Position numbers and translations under genes: made by a program. Below are positions 12,601-21,659 of a stretch of DNA of 64,000 nt, in pieces. Each line of letters opens with the position of its first letter. Within the stretch, counting starts at the first letter, position 1. Under the pieces are notes generated by a model, which made no database searches, was not told the DNA's origin, and saw only the letters and a list, made by a program, of their open reading frames with translations. Source of the stretch: Ciona intestinalis (Eukaryota; Chordata; Ascidiacea; Phlebobranchia; Cionidae); NCBI RefSeq assembly GCF_000224145.3, contig NC_020170.2:1258300-1322299 (forward strand), read 5' to 3'.

Positions 12601-13852
12601 ATTTTTTTATGTAAGTTATAGTTGTTGATAAGTTAGGTCTACATATATAAATCACCTTGTTGCTGCGCCGGGAAGACACAGAGCAGCACATAGCTCCTTT
12701 AAAACAATTCTGCAAAATAAATGTCAACAAGATTGAGTAAAATTGTAAACTTGGAATATACGGGTTGCTATTATGCGTAAACACTTTACAACTGTTCCAA
12801 GGAAAGTTATAAACTATAAGAGATTTGCCTACAAATAAACACACTCGCTGTCAATGATTTCAGATTCATGTACACCCTCTAAGTCTAAGTCTTAAGGTAA
12901 TGAATGTATACAATACATACTCTCTTTGGACTAACATATATGTCCCTCTATTGAATAACAATGCATTGTGTGCGCTAAATATTAAACATAGGTGGTACCC
13001 GTACGTTTATTACGTCATTATAAGCAGTATGAGGTGTAAAACAAGACGTTAATACGTCATCGTAAGATTAAATACCAAATTACGTTTCCATGAAGATCAA
13101 AATGGCCGAGTATTACTCAATAATAAATTCATTATGACGTAATAATCTTGCATGTGAACTTGTAAAATTATGCGTTGATTTATTGCATATGCTAAATAAT
13201 ATAAGTAGATATGGGTTGTAATGACGTAATAAAAGCGGGATTTTGCGACTTTGCGATCTCGCGTAGGTTGCGATGATCAAATCTATAACCATTAAATCTT
13301 TTATGATGTAACTAGATGGTGTATTAGGGTTACAACACAAAATTAAAGATATGTTCTCTGTATACCTAGGTATCTATGCTAAAGATAGTACTTTTAGGTT
13401 TATGACGTAATATTCGCGTTCTCTATCACGATGCTCTATTCGATTTAAGCAACCATGTGTATTAGTTTTACATTAACATATATTTATACCATAATATTCA
13501 AATAAAATAAAAATATTTTCAGATAGCTTACATAATAGGCCTATAGTTTTAATCGAACTTGGCGCATTATATAACCGTAACACCTATCTCTGACATCACA
13601 ATGACGTCATGTACCTACTACCGACGACGAAATAATAAAATATATTTATTATAACAATATTAATTAATTAAAGTAAGCACAATATATACCGAACACATAT
13701 AACTTACCACATATAACTTAATAACTTACCCGCACGCTCCTAGAAGCGGCGCTCAATCCGCCTCGAACCGATGCCATGCCTCTACGGATTGTACCAGTGA
13801 AACCGGCATCGGTAATCAGAGGCACGATTGGAGATGTTGCTATTATTTCCAT
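9697..13852 (-). CDS. Unrecognised seven-exon gene with two YTIW...FKVWxPDN modules
   Basis: I do not recognise the family. Proposed exons, in coding order: 13852-13730, 12088-11954, 11591-11523, 11116-10946, 10859-10598, 10346-10192 and 10026-9697. All have GT donors and AG acceptors, phases match (0,0,0,0,1,0), and the join gives 414 codons ending in a stop. The start is MEIIATSPIVPL. Exons 4+5 and 6+7 form two diverged copies of one module: a low-complexity linker ending YTIW, then a hydrophobic stretch, then FKVWTPDN or FKVWAPDN and a MYLFNLDTG or MYQFEITTK end. If the donor at 10598/10597 is skipped, exon 5 reads on to its own stop at 10575, giving a short form. No signal peptide or catalytic motif is evident. 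Further copies of the last exon lie downstream, so the gene seems to grow by tandem duplication of exon pairs. Confidence 0.5.
11669..11880. mobile_element. Foldback MITE-like element, full copy
   Basis: Begins TAGTAGGGTGGGGAACGATG and ends with the inverse (CATCTTCCCCCACCCTACT). It is ~210 bp and lies in intron 2 of the seven-exon gene. It shares an internal stretch containing AAACACGATCAGGATATT with the other copies in this window. It is non-coding. Confidence 0.75.
12175..12310 (-). mobile_element. Worn SINE fragment
   Basis: The words GAAACAACAGTCG, then TTTATACACTTATTGTTACCA, then a tRNA-like remnant near GTTCGAAGCAGGC, follow the order of the reversed SINE elsewhere in the window. Heavily diverged, in intron 1 of the seven-exon gene. 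Confidence 0.4.
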
Positions 13853-14225
13853 TATAATGGCTCAAACAAATATGCAATATGAAATTCAATATTAAATCGA
13901 AATCAAATATATAGTATATTCAACGCTTGCGCAATGGAAACAAAATGTTTGTTCTGGGAAAATTTGGCATGTACTTGATCATTGTGACGTAACAATATCA
14001 CTGGTTGGTTGACAATTGGAAGAACTATTTGTTCATAATAGAATAATTTTATGACATTGAATTATGCAGAAATTTGTACAATTTTTTATATACGCATTTA
14101 TATGTATATATCCCATATCCATTAATTCAAAATACCTTATAAATAGTTTTATGTAATGTATTAATAATACATGATAAAGCATACTCAGTTTAAGTAATCA
14201 CACATTTGAGGTCGTTAATGTTTTA
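13853..14225. other. Upstream region, no gene seen
   Basis: AT-rich sequence upstream of the seven-exon gene. It must hold that gene's promoter if the start at 13852 is right, but no clear TATA or initiator can be singled out. Confidence 0.4.
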
Positions 14226-14307
14226 CTATCCGGCGGCGTAGCACGGTTGGTTAGCCCGCACAAGTATGGTGGCCCAGTGTTGCCACAAGTTTTTTTAACT
14301 CTTAACA

Positions 14308-14692
14308 AAAAAAAACGAAAATGAAATTGAAAACGAAAATGAAAACGAAATTGAAAACGAAAATGAAAACGAAAATGAAAACGAAATTGAAAACGAAAAC
14401 GAAAATGAAAACGAAAATGAAAACGAAAATAAAAATGAAAACGAAAACAAAAATGAAAACGAAAATGAAATTGAAAATGAAAACGAAAACGAAAATGAAA
14501 ACGAAAACGAAAATGAAAATGAAAATGAAAACGAAAATAAAAATGAAAACAAAAATGAAAACGAAAATGAAAATGAAAACGAAAATGAAAACGAAAATGA
14601 AAACGAAAATGAAAACAAAAATGAAAACGAAATTGAAAACGAAAATGAAATTGAAAACGAAAAAAAAATGAAAATCAATTTCGCTTTTCGCG
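14308..14692. repeat. (GAAAAY)n hexanucleotide satellite
   Basis: About 370 bp of tandem GAAAAC and GAAAAT (with GAAATT variants). Y alternates between C and T in a partly regular way, so the plus strand is almost free of T except at that position. Every frame stays open because of the period; none is a gene. It is followed by two copies of CGTGGCCGAGGAGTGCCA (near 14695 and 14745) with a short GAAAA tract between them. A weak tRNA-like word (GTTGGTTAGCCCGC) precedes it at 14246. Confidence 0.9.
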
Positions 14693-14789
14693 TCGTGGCC
14701 GAGGAGTGCCAACGAAAAAAAAACGAAAATGAAATTCAATCGCGCCGTGGCCGAGGAGTGCCATGTGCAGTGTTACCGTTGTATTTCAT

Positions 14790-15655
14790 TTATACTTACC
14801 ATATTGGATTGTACGTCCTTCTGATAAACAATAATGATGTAGAGTTAGGCGTATCTACAATCTACATTATGTATTTACTTTATTGAGTTATTTAGCAAAT
14901 AAAACTCAGTGAAATTATCAGTACGTAAACTCGTTATTTTGCATTGCATCACTGAATCGAATGACGTCATATTCAAGCAATTCCCTCGGGTAAAATCGCT
15001 GTTAGTCTTTTTATATATTGCGGTTTTACCAACACAAAACTGTGCGAAAAACAAGAATATAATGTGCCATATCCGACGTAACATATCCTTATTGTGACGT
15101 CATATGTTGCTATTTAGACGTAACAAATGGTTACGCATTGCAGGTGAATTACGGCGACGAAGCTTCTTTTCGCTTGTTAAAATTAATTTACGAAACGAAC
15201 GCTCGACTTTGTTCAAAAAAACTATATATATAGCGGGTATCAGTGAGACCAAGGAACATTTTGAGACCACAATTTTTGCTGGTCACCAGATATAGGAATA
15301 CCGTACCGCCTTTTCTTACGCCATGTCGAAATAAAGTATTTTGATAGTACAGCGTTAATTGTACTAATGTATATTGGGTTCAAAAAATACAGTCAAGTCG
15401 TAATGGTATGCCGTGATCAGGTAGCTATCCATTTACAAAGTGTAGAAGGACCAATGAACAGTATTATCATTCCTCAGCCTAATGATCTATAACTGGAGAA
15501 TCAATTTATCAATGTCACGCCAATACTCCCCATTGTGAGATAACAGAAACAATTTCCCCATTGCCTTAACTTTGCGGAAGCATTGGTCAGTGAACTGTTT
15601 GATATTCAGCAGTAGAAACAGATCCTGTTAAGTTTTATTAAACGATTGGATATTA
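14790..15655. other. No gene seen
   Basis: AT-rich. Short open frames occur on both strands around 14875-15295, overlapping one another and without splice or family support. Confidence 0.5.
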
Positions 15656-15662
15656 TTAAAGA

Positions 15663-16013
15663 ATGGCCGATAAATATGAAGAACTAGAACGTGGAGCAAT
15701 TAATAAGCAATGTCGACACGGAGACCAGACAAAATAAGAAAGAATCGTGGAAAAGCTTANNNNNNNNNNNNNNNNNNNNNNNNNNNNNNNNNNNNNNNNN
15801 NNNNNNNNNNNNNNNNNNNNNNNNNNNNNNNNNNNNNNNNNNNNNNNNNNNNNNNNNNNNNNNNNNNNNNNNNNNNNNNNNNNNTCATAAACAGAACCTA
15901 CCGTTACTGCCGTGTCAACTACTACAGTGGATGCTACAGATATAGCAAATGCTATTAATCGAGGAGCATTCTTCGTCGGCAAGGAAGGAATCATTAGATG
16001 TTTTTTTCTGTAG
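15663..16013 (+). CDS. Possible small gene broken by an assembly gap
   Basis: An ATG with A at -3 opens MADKYEELERGAINKQCR and continues a few codons to an in-frame stop before the N run. After the gap, a stretch reading TVTAVSTTTVDATDIANA and RGAFFVGKEGIIR runs to a stop at 16011-16013. An AATAAA lies at about 16059. The codon use of both pieces looks protein-like, but the join lies in or near 125 N, so the structure cannot be settled. No family recognised. The overlapping minus-strand open frame is the main alternative. Confidence 0.22.
15760..15884. other. Assembly gap (125 N)
   Basis: N run inside the possible small gene. Confidence 0.99.
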
Positions 16014-16145
16014 TGTAATAAGCTTTTTATCACCCATTACAAGTTCTGTTATTCGTGCGTGAATAAAAGCCACTGCCGACCATATTCATAATATAGTGAT
16101 CATTTTTGTAACAGCCAGTCTTTTGTAGTCAACTTTGGGACTTAC

Positions 16146-16292
16146 AGTGGGGTGGGGTAAGATGGGACACTCTTTTTGTTCAAATCTTATTCTCACGAGT
16201 CACGACTCTGATAAACCATTGATATTTGGTTAAAACACGATCAGGATATTGTAATATTATGTAAAAAAAGGTGTCCCATCTTACCCCTAATA
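16146..16292. mobile_element. Foldback MITE-like element, short copy
   Basis: Starts GTGGGGTGGGGTAAGATGGG and ends GTGTCCCATCTTACCCCTA. ~147 bp, shorter than the other full copies. A second, larger element with related ends starts immediately after it. Confidence 0.65.
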
Positions 16293-16295
16293 ATC

Positions 16296-16930
16296 GTAAA
16301 GTGGGAGGAAAAGGGACATTTAAGCACATTCGAAATACATGACGGTTTTTGGGTGATAACACGGATCGGTACTATTATTCCTTTATTAATTAACAATAAT
16401 TCAAAAAATACATTAAGACACACAAGGAGTTATTTAGCGATTCGCACAACAGGTAAAATTTTACAAATTTGAAAACACACGAGGTAAGACGGGACAGTTA
16501 AAATCAATGTTTATTTTGATTAATAAATGTATTATTATTAGGAATACACTTACACGTAAATAACAGGTAATAATACTATACGCTTTGAAAATCAAGTATA
16601 AAACTCTTTATAACGATTCTTTTTTGTTGTTTCTATTCCAAATTGAAGTCATATTGACCCTTGTCTGTTTTCCTCATGTTTATATCTCAGTACTTTTCAC
16701 AAAACTACTAGTTTTAAAAGACAAAATCAAACTGTACGAAATTTACCAGTTTTTTATGAATTCATAGAAACTAGTTTAATCGTTCTCACTCGCAAGTCGC
16801 AACTGTTTCTATTTTACGTATTTTTTAATATTTAAAAACAGTAAAGTGCTTTGACGCGCGTTTATAAAGTCGTGATATAATGTCGAATAATTCTGTAAAG
16901 ACAAAGTGTCCTATCCTCCCCCACGCTACC
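16296..16930. mobile_element. Larger element with MITE-like ends (copy A)
   Basis: The left end is GTGGGAGGAAAAGGGACATT. The right end near 16905-16930 is GTCCTATCCTCCCCCACGC, an imperfect inverse of it. The internal sequence (for example GGAGTTATTTA, ATTTTACAAATT, ACAAAATCAAACT) is shared in order with the next element. It is ~635 bp, non-coding, and probably a longer relative of the small foldback family. Confidence 0.5.
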
Positions 16931-16989
16931 ATACCTAATTTATGCATCGTGATACACTTTTCTAGTATCAGTAAGATATATATATATAC

Positions 16990-18342
16990 ACAATGGGGGA
17001 AAGATAGGACACTTAAGCACATATTGCCAAATATTTCCAAAATCAAAATAGATGACGGTTTTTGGGTAATACCACGAACTAGTACCATCATTCCTTAATT
17101 AATTGACACCAATTTAATAAAATATAATAAAACACACGAGGAGTTATTTAACTATCCGCACAACAAGTGAAATTTTACAAATTCGAAAACACACAGGATA
17201 AGATGGGGCAGTTTGAAATCATTGTTAATTTTGATTAATAAGTGTATTTATAAATAGGAATATACGTAAATAACAAGAAATAATACTGTACGCTTTGATA
17301 TTAAGTCTAAACATTCTTTTTCTTGCCCTACTCCGGCTTACTGCTACAGTTTTTAACATGTTACCTATCCATTATATTATTGCATAACAATTTGTATTGT
17401 TTAAACGACAATGGGTAATGTTCGAACATCAATGGATAGATATTGTATCCAACAAGTGTATATGAACTTGTAATAACAGAAAATTGAATATAACTATTAA
17501 TAAAGTTTTTATTTTTGCTACAAATTGGGTATTACTACTCTGTTTTTGGCACAAGCCACTTCCCATAAATTATCACCAAGTGCAAATGACCAAATTTCGA
17601 ATATATTTTCAAAATATTATCTTTTTATTATATCAGTATCTTATAGTTGAATATCCCCTGAGGTTTAAATTACTAAATTAAAAGCAAATCTTTAAAAGTT
17701 TGGCAATGAAAACATACAAAACTACAATGTGGGGGAAGATGGGACTCTAAATTGAAATATATTTACATTAGCAGTATTCTGCAACTTGTGGTTAACCTAC
17801 CGAGTTTAACAGGCTGTGCTAGTTTCTTTGCCATGTAAACTTCATACATATAACGTTAAACCAATCTTTTTTGTTGTTTTTATCTCAAATTAAACTCGTA
17901 TTGACCCCTGCTTATTTTCTTCACGCTTTTATGTCAGTGTTTTTTTACGAAACTAAAACTAGTTTTATGAGACAAAATCAAACTATACGAAATATTCAAG
18001 GTTGTTTTATGAAGCTATGAAACTAGTTTAATCGTTCGCACATGCAAACTAAAAAAAATCATTGGCTATACTATGATTTAGCGATCATTAAAAAATAGCA
18101 CCTTACTTTTTCGCATTTTTTTACCTGTTCAAAGTATGCTGGTTCTATTTTACATATTTCTTTAATATTTAAAAACAGTAATCAGCTTTGACGGGCGTTT
18201 TATAAAGTCGTGATAATACTGTCGAATAATTCTGTAACCTTATTTTCCTGATTATCATTAAATGAGAGTCCGTAAAAAGAAAATTAAACAATAGTCTCGT
18301 CTGACAAAGTGTCCCATCTTCCCCCACCCAACTATATATATA
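16990..18342. mobile_element. Larger element with MITE-like ends (copy B, with inserted sequence)
   Basis: The left end is ATGGGGGAAAGATAGGACAC and the right end is GTGTCCCATCTTCCCCCACC. Both halves match copy A in the same order (17100-17310 and 17850-18240), but about 550 bp of unrelated sequence lies between them. That middle part contains a solo end at 17729 (GTGGGGGAAGATGGGACT). This suggests a nested insertion or a longer parental form. No transposase is readable. Confidence 0.45.
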
Positions 18343-18870
18343 TAAAGCGTATACATTACAACCGTATTTAGTCTTGCGGCGGTACCTTTGCACCTGTAGC
18401 AGTAGACTGAGCAGAGATTTAATAATATAATATACATATTATAGTTAACCCCAATTTAACTTAATGTATAAAGATTAAATACTAAATAGCCGTGTTGCGT
18501 ACCTAAAAGAAAGAAAAGACTAAATATATCATGGCAACGCTTACACCAAGCGCGAACGACACCTTTTTTCTTTAAGCGAAAAAAAGTTGGGTTAAGTGCT
18601 GAAAAAACAACTGCAGATAATCAGTAATCCCCAAATGTGATGTAAAACAATCATCAAAGCTTAAAAAAACTGCAACTGAAACAACACGCACCATAACAGA
18701 TTTTTATTTGTTTACCAATTACTTCAAGACAAACATCATCAAAAAAGAAGAATGTATTACCAAAATGGTTTTATTCAGTTCGTATCGTACTACTATTTGT
18801 TATTTCTCTTTTATTTCAAACTTACCTTATTTACACGGCAGTAACAATTATATACAATAACAAAAAGCAA

Positions 18871-20800
18871 TCAGTACACAGTGCCTCTGTAACCACTGTG
18901 CATCGGAGGTGCTTGTGGTAAGCCTGGGCCCTTTGAATTCTGGTATTTCTGCATTTTTCCACGAATTTCTTCCAAAGAATTGTTTTCATCACCAGGGTGC
19001 ATTAACTTGCTGGTGGCGGACAAGGATTTCTGACCAGTCTTGCTTGCATCAGTCCCAGATGAATTTAATTCTTCCTGTTTTGTTTGCGGAATGTTGGAAG
19101 CTGCCGGGAACAATGGTTTTGGAACATTGGTTGAACCATCTGGCTGACCATCTGGCTTCTGTTCATTTACAGAGGGACTACCTCCACCAAACCCAGGTGG
19201 GTTTGGCATATTGCTAGTCATATTTGGCATGTTGCCAGGCCCCATTGGACCCATGGGACCTCCCATCATACCCATTGGTCCCATCATTCTCGGATTTGGC
19301 ATTGGCCATCTCATATTAGGCGGCATTTGACCCATCATTCCACCCATTGGACCCATAGGGCCCATGGGACCCATGGGACCCATTGGCATGCCCATCATAC
19401 CCATATTCGGCATCATCCCAGGCATTCCCATTGGACCCATCCCCATAGGACCCATGCCCATATGTTGGTTCATATTGAACATATTGTTTGGTTCTTCATC
19501 ACTATCATCATCAGAATCCTCGTTATTTTTCGCTTTTTTATTCTTTGGACCTGATTGATCCCTCATCTTTTTCTCATGGTCTTGCTGATCTTTCTCCGGA
19601 ATTCCTTCCATTCCATAAATCTCAATCTCCACATCAGTGCGACCTTGTATTGAGTTCGGTACTCCAGTGATCGTTTCTTTGTGTACCTGGAACAAAAAAT
19701 CCATCAATTTTTAGCGAAGACTAAAAGGCATACAAGTGAAGTTTGACTGCAATTGCTATTTATTCTACCAGTCCCAACATTTACCATCTTTCGTAGATTA
19801 TATAGACAGTTTACCAGCACTGATCAGACATTAAGGGTCAAGACAATCAGTTTTAGTTAGTCTTGAAAAATACTAAATCTCAATAACAATCAATATCCAC
19901 TTGTTTGCCTTTTTCTAAAGCCTGACAACACGCTAGTTTGATTGACAGCCTCGTACCTCGTAGGTACAAACCTGCGAAGACATCTGCTCCTCTCGTCAGC
20001 GAAAATATTCCTTGCATGCCATGAGTTATTTATGCGACACAATGCATAAAATATTATTCTAAATATTTAACACTAAACCAACAAAAAACCCTTATTTATG
20101 AAAGCTTTAAGACTCACGGTTGGTAGCACAATGCCTGACTTTTGTGGTGCATTGAATTTGTTCACATGTTCTGAATACCTACTATTTAAGCAATAACACA
20201 GAAATTGGAATATAGGGAATTGAACAAAAGCGTAAAAACAACCTACTGTGTCTTGAAGGATAAATAATCGGCAACGTTGAAAATTTTATTTAACCTTGAG
20301 AATGGCAAGAGCAGTTTAAGTGTCAATCTAGTGTCATATGGCCTAAAATAAGCACGAGCGCTTCAGCCTGATATGATATTAAAAATGGGATATTTTCATA
20401 CAGCTTACTATTTTGGAGTAAAAGTGTAGTTTTCCAAGTCTTTCAAGCAGTCGCGTGCAGTACCTGCCAGGTCTTACATTATATACACTAATAATTTATT
20501 AACTTAGAGACTGACTAATTTCGCGCCGGGTGAACATGCAGAAGTACAACTGTACATTAGGATTGTCTATAATTAATTAAAAACCCTTTGAAAAATACTA
20601 GATGCAAAAAATGTAACAGCATACCAACTTACCTGCATACAATGAATTGCCAAGCCCGGTCCAGTAAATAACTTCTTATGGCAAACATGACACTTGAAAT
20701 GCTTGGCCTTCTGATGTTGTATAAGTATCTTTTCATCCTCAAACACGCGGTTGCAATACCAGCACCATGGTTTGATTGGTCTCTTCTTTTTACGACCCAT
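18871..20800 (-). CDS. ZNF207: ZNF207/BuGZ, BUB3-binding zinc-finger protein
   Basis: Two coding exons, 20800-20633 and 19686-18871 (phase 0), give 327 residues; vertebrate forms are nearer 480. The N-terminus [18 protein letters not shown] and the second finger [18 protein letters not shown] are close to human ZNF207: two C2H2 fingers in residues 1-57. A conserved [23 protein letters not shown] block follows, then an acidic stretch, a Met/Gly/Pro-rich low-complexity middle, and near residue 284 [17 protein letters not shown]. The last matches the GLEBS motif (paired Glu), through which the family binds BUB3. In vertebrates BuGZ stabilises BUB3 at kinetochores and supports spindle assembly. 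CMC1 lies 270 bp upstream on the same strand. The 946-bp intron shows no further exon. Confidence 0.93.
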
Positions 20801-20825
20801 TATCAACAAGTTTTATTAAAAACAG

Positions 20826-20840
20826 TGTATATTTATACAC
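20826..20840 (-). promoter_or_regulatory. Possible TATA-like box upstream of ZNF207
   Basis: On the minus strand, GTGTATAAATATACAC lies about 30 bp upstream of the start codon. If used, it would place transcription start at or near the ATG, which is unusually close. It may be a chance AT-rich palindrome. Confidence 0.2.
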
Positions 20841-21070
20841 ACCTTAATATCAGGGACATTTATTAAACTATGAACTTCATAGAACTAGTAAATTGATTAC
20901 TTTACCACATTTCAGCATCAGAAAATAAAAATTTCGTAGCAAAAGACAAATATATATATTTGGAACTGTTCTTCTTTTATTAAACTTAAAAAAGTTTATA
21001 ATCAATGTTTTGAAAATTTTAAACCAGAAGTGGAAAGTAAATATCCATTATGCTGCGAAGCATCAGTAAT

Positions 21071-21631
21071 TTAACTTGACAAAATCATTTGATCTAGATG
21101 GTCGATGTCTTTAGTCTTTTCAAAAATATCTTTTAGAGAATCATAATATTTTAACGCACGTTCAGACATATTAATATCCAATTGTTCTCCATTTACGATT
21201 GCATGTTTTATATATTTCCGTTCCTTGACAGAGACACCAGTCATCTTAAACAATCTTTTATCTGATAAATATAATTGTTTGCATTTCTCATAAAACTCTG
21301 GATCTAGAAACTTTTCATTCATGCATTCCATCATAGCATTGTTCTCTGCCCTACAGGCAGATACAATTTTAAATCCTTTCCATTTTCCAGACCCAGTGTT
21401 TTTACAACAGTTATTAAAGTTTTCAACTTGTTGAGCACAATCAACTTTATGTGATAGCTCTCTCATGTACTTTGGAACCATCACATCTTTTTCCACTTTT
21501 CTTAAATCTGGGTCATTATCTTTTATATGGAACGCTGTAGTTGACGAATAATGCTTCCCATAATGATAAACACCAAAACAAGCAATGGTTAACCCACCAA
21601 CACCAACAGCTATGTATGGCATAGAAGCCAT
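21071..21631 (-). CDS. CMC1: CMC1-like twin CX9C protein with extended ends
   Basis: A single open exon of 186 residues. The core matches CMC1 (COX assembly mitochondrial protein 1): DLRKVEKDVMVPKYMREL, then CX9C pairs at C65/C75 and C93/C103, then FLDPEFYEKCKQLYL. The family sits in the mitochondrial intermembrane space, has disulphide-linked helices and helps build cytochrome c oxidase. Human CMC1 has 106 residues; here there are ~40 extra at the N-terminus, with a hydrophobic stretch (IAVGVGGLTIACFGVY), and ~40 at the C-terminus. The ATG was chosen because TATTTTAATCAG just upstream looks like an acceptor (cis or spliced-leader). A 63-nt GT...AG stretch (donor GTGGGTTAAC, end CAACTACAG) lies within the N-terminal extension in frame, so the hydrophobic part might be an unspliced or optional intron. 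Confidence 0.85.
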   Translation of the reverse strand: MASMPYIAVGVGGLTIACFGVYHYGKHYSSTTAFHIKDNDPDLRKVEKDVMVPKYMRELSHKVDCAQQVENFNNCCKNTGSGKWKGFKIVSACRAENNAMMECMNEKFLDPEFYEKCKQLYLSDKRLFKMTGVSVKERKYIKHAIVNGEQLDINMSERALKYYDSLKDIFEKTKDIDHLDQMILSS

Positions 21632-21659
21632 CCCCTGATTAAAATACAAGTATACAAGA

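Noticed and set aside
14295-14739. Long open frames on both strands (Phe/Ser- or Lys/Thr/Met-rich)
   Set aside because: They are produced by the hexanucleotide period; all frames stay open and none has other support.
18909-19670. Plus-strand open frames (His/Thr- or Gly/Pro/Ile-rich) opposite ZNF207
   Set aside because: Antisense shadows of the Met/Gly/Pro repeats in ZNF207 exon 2.
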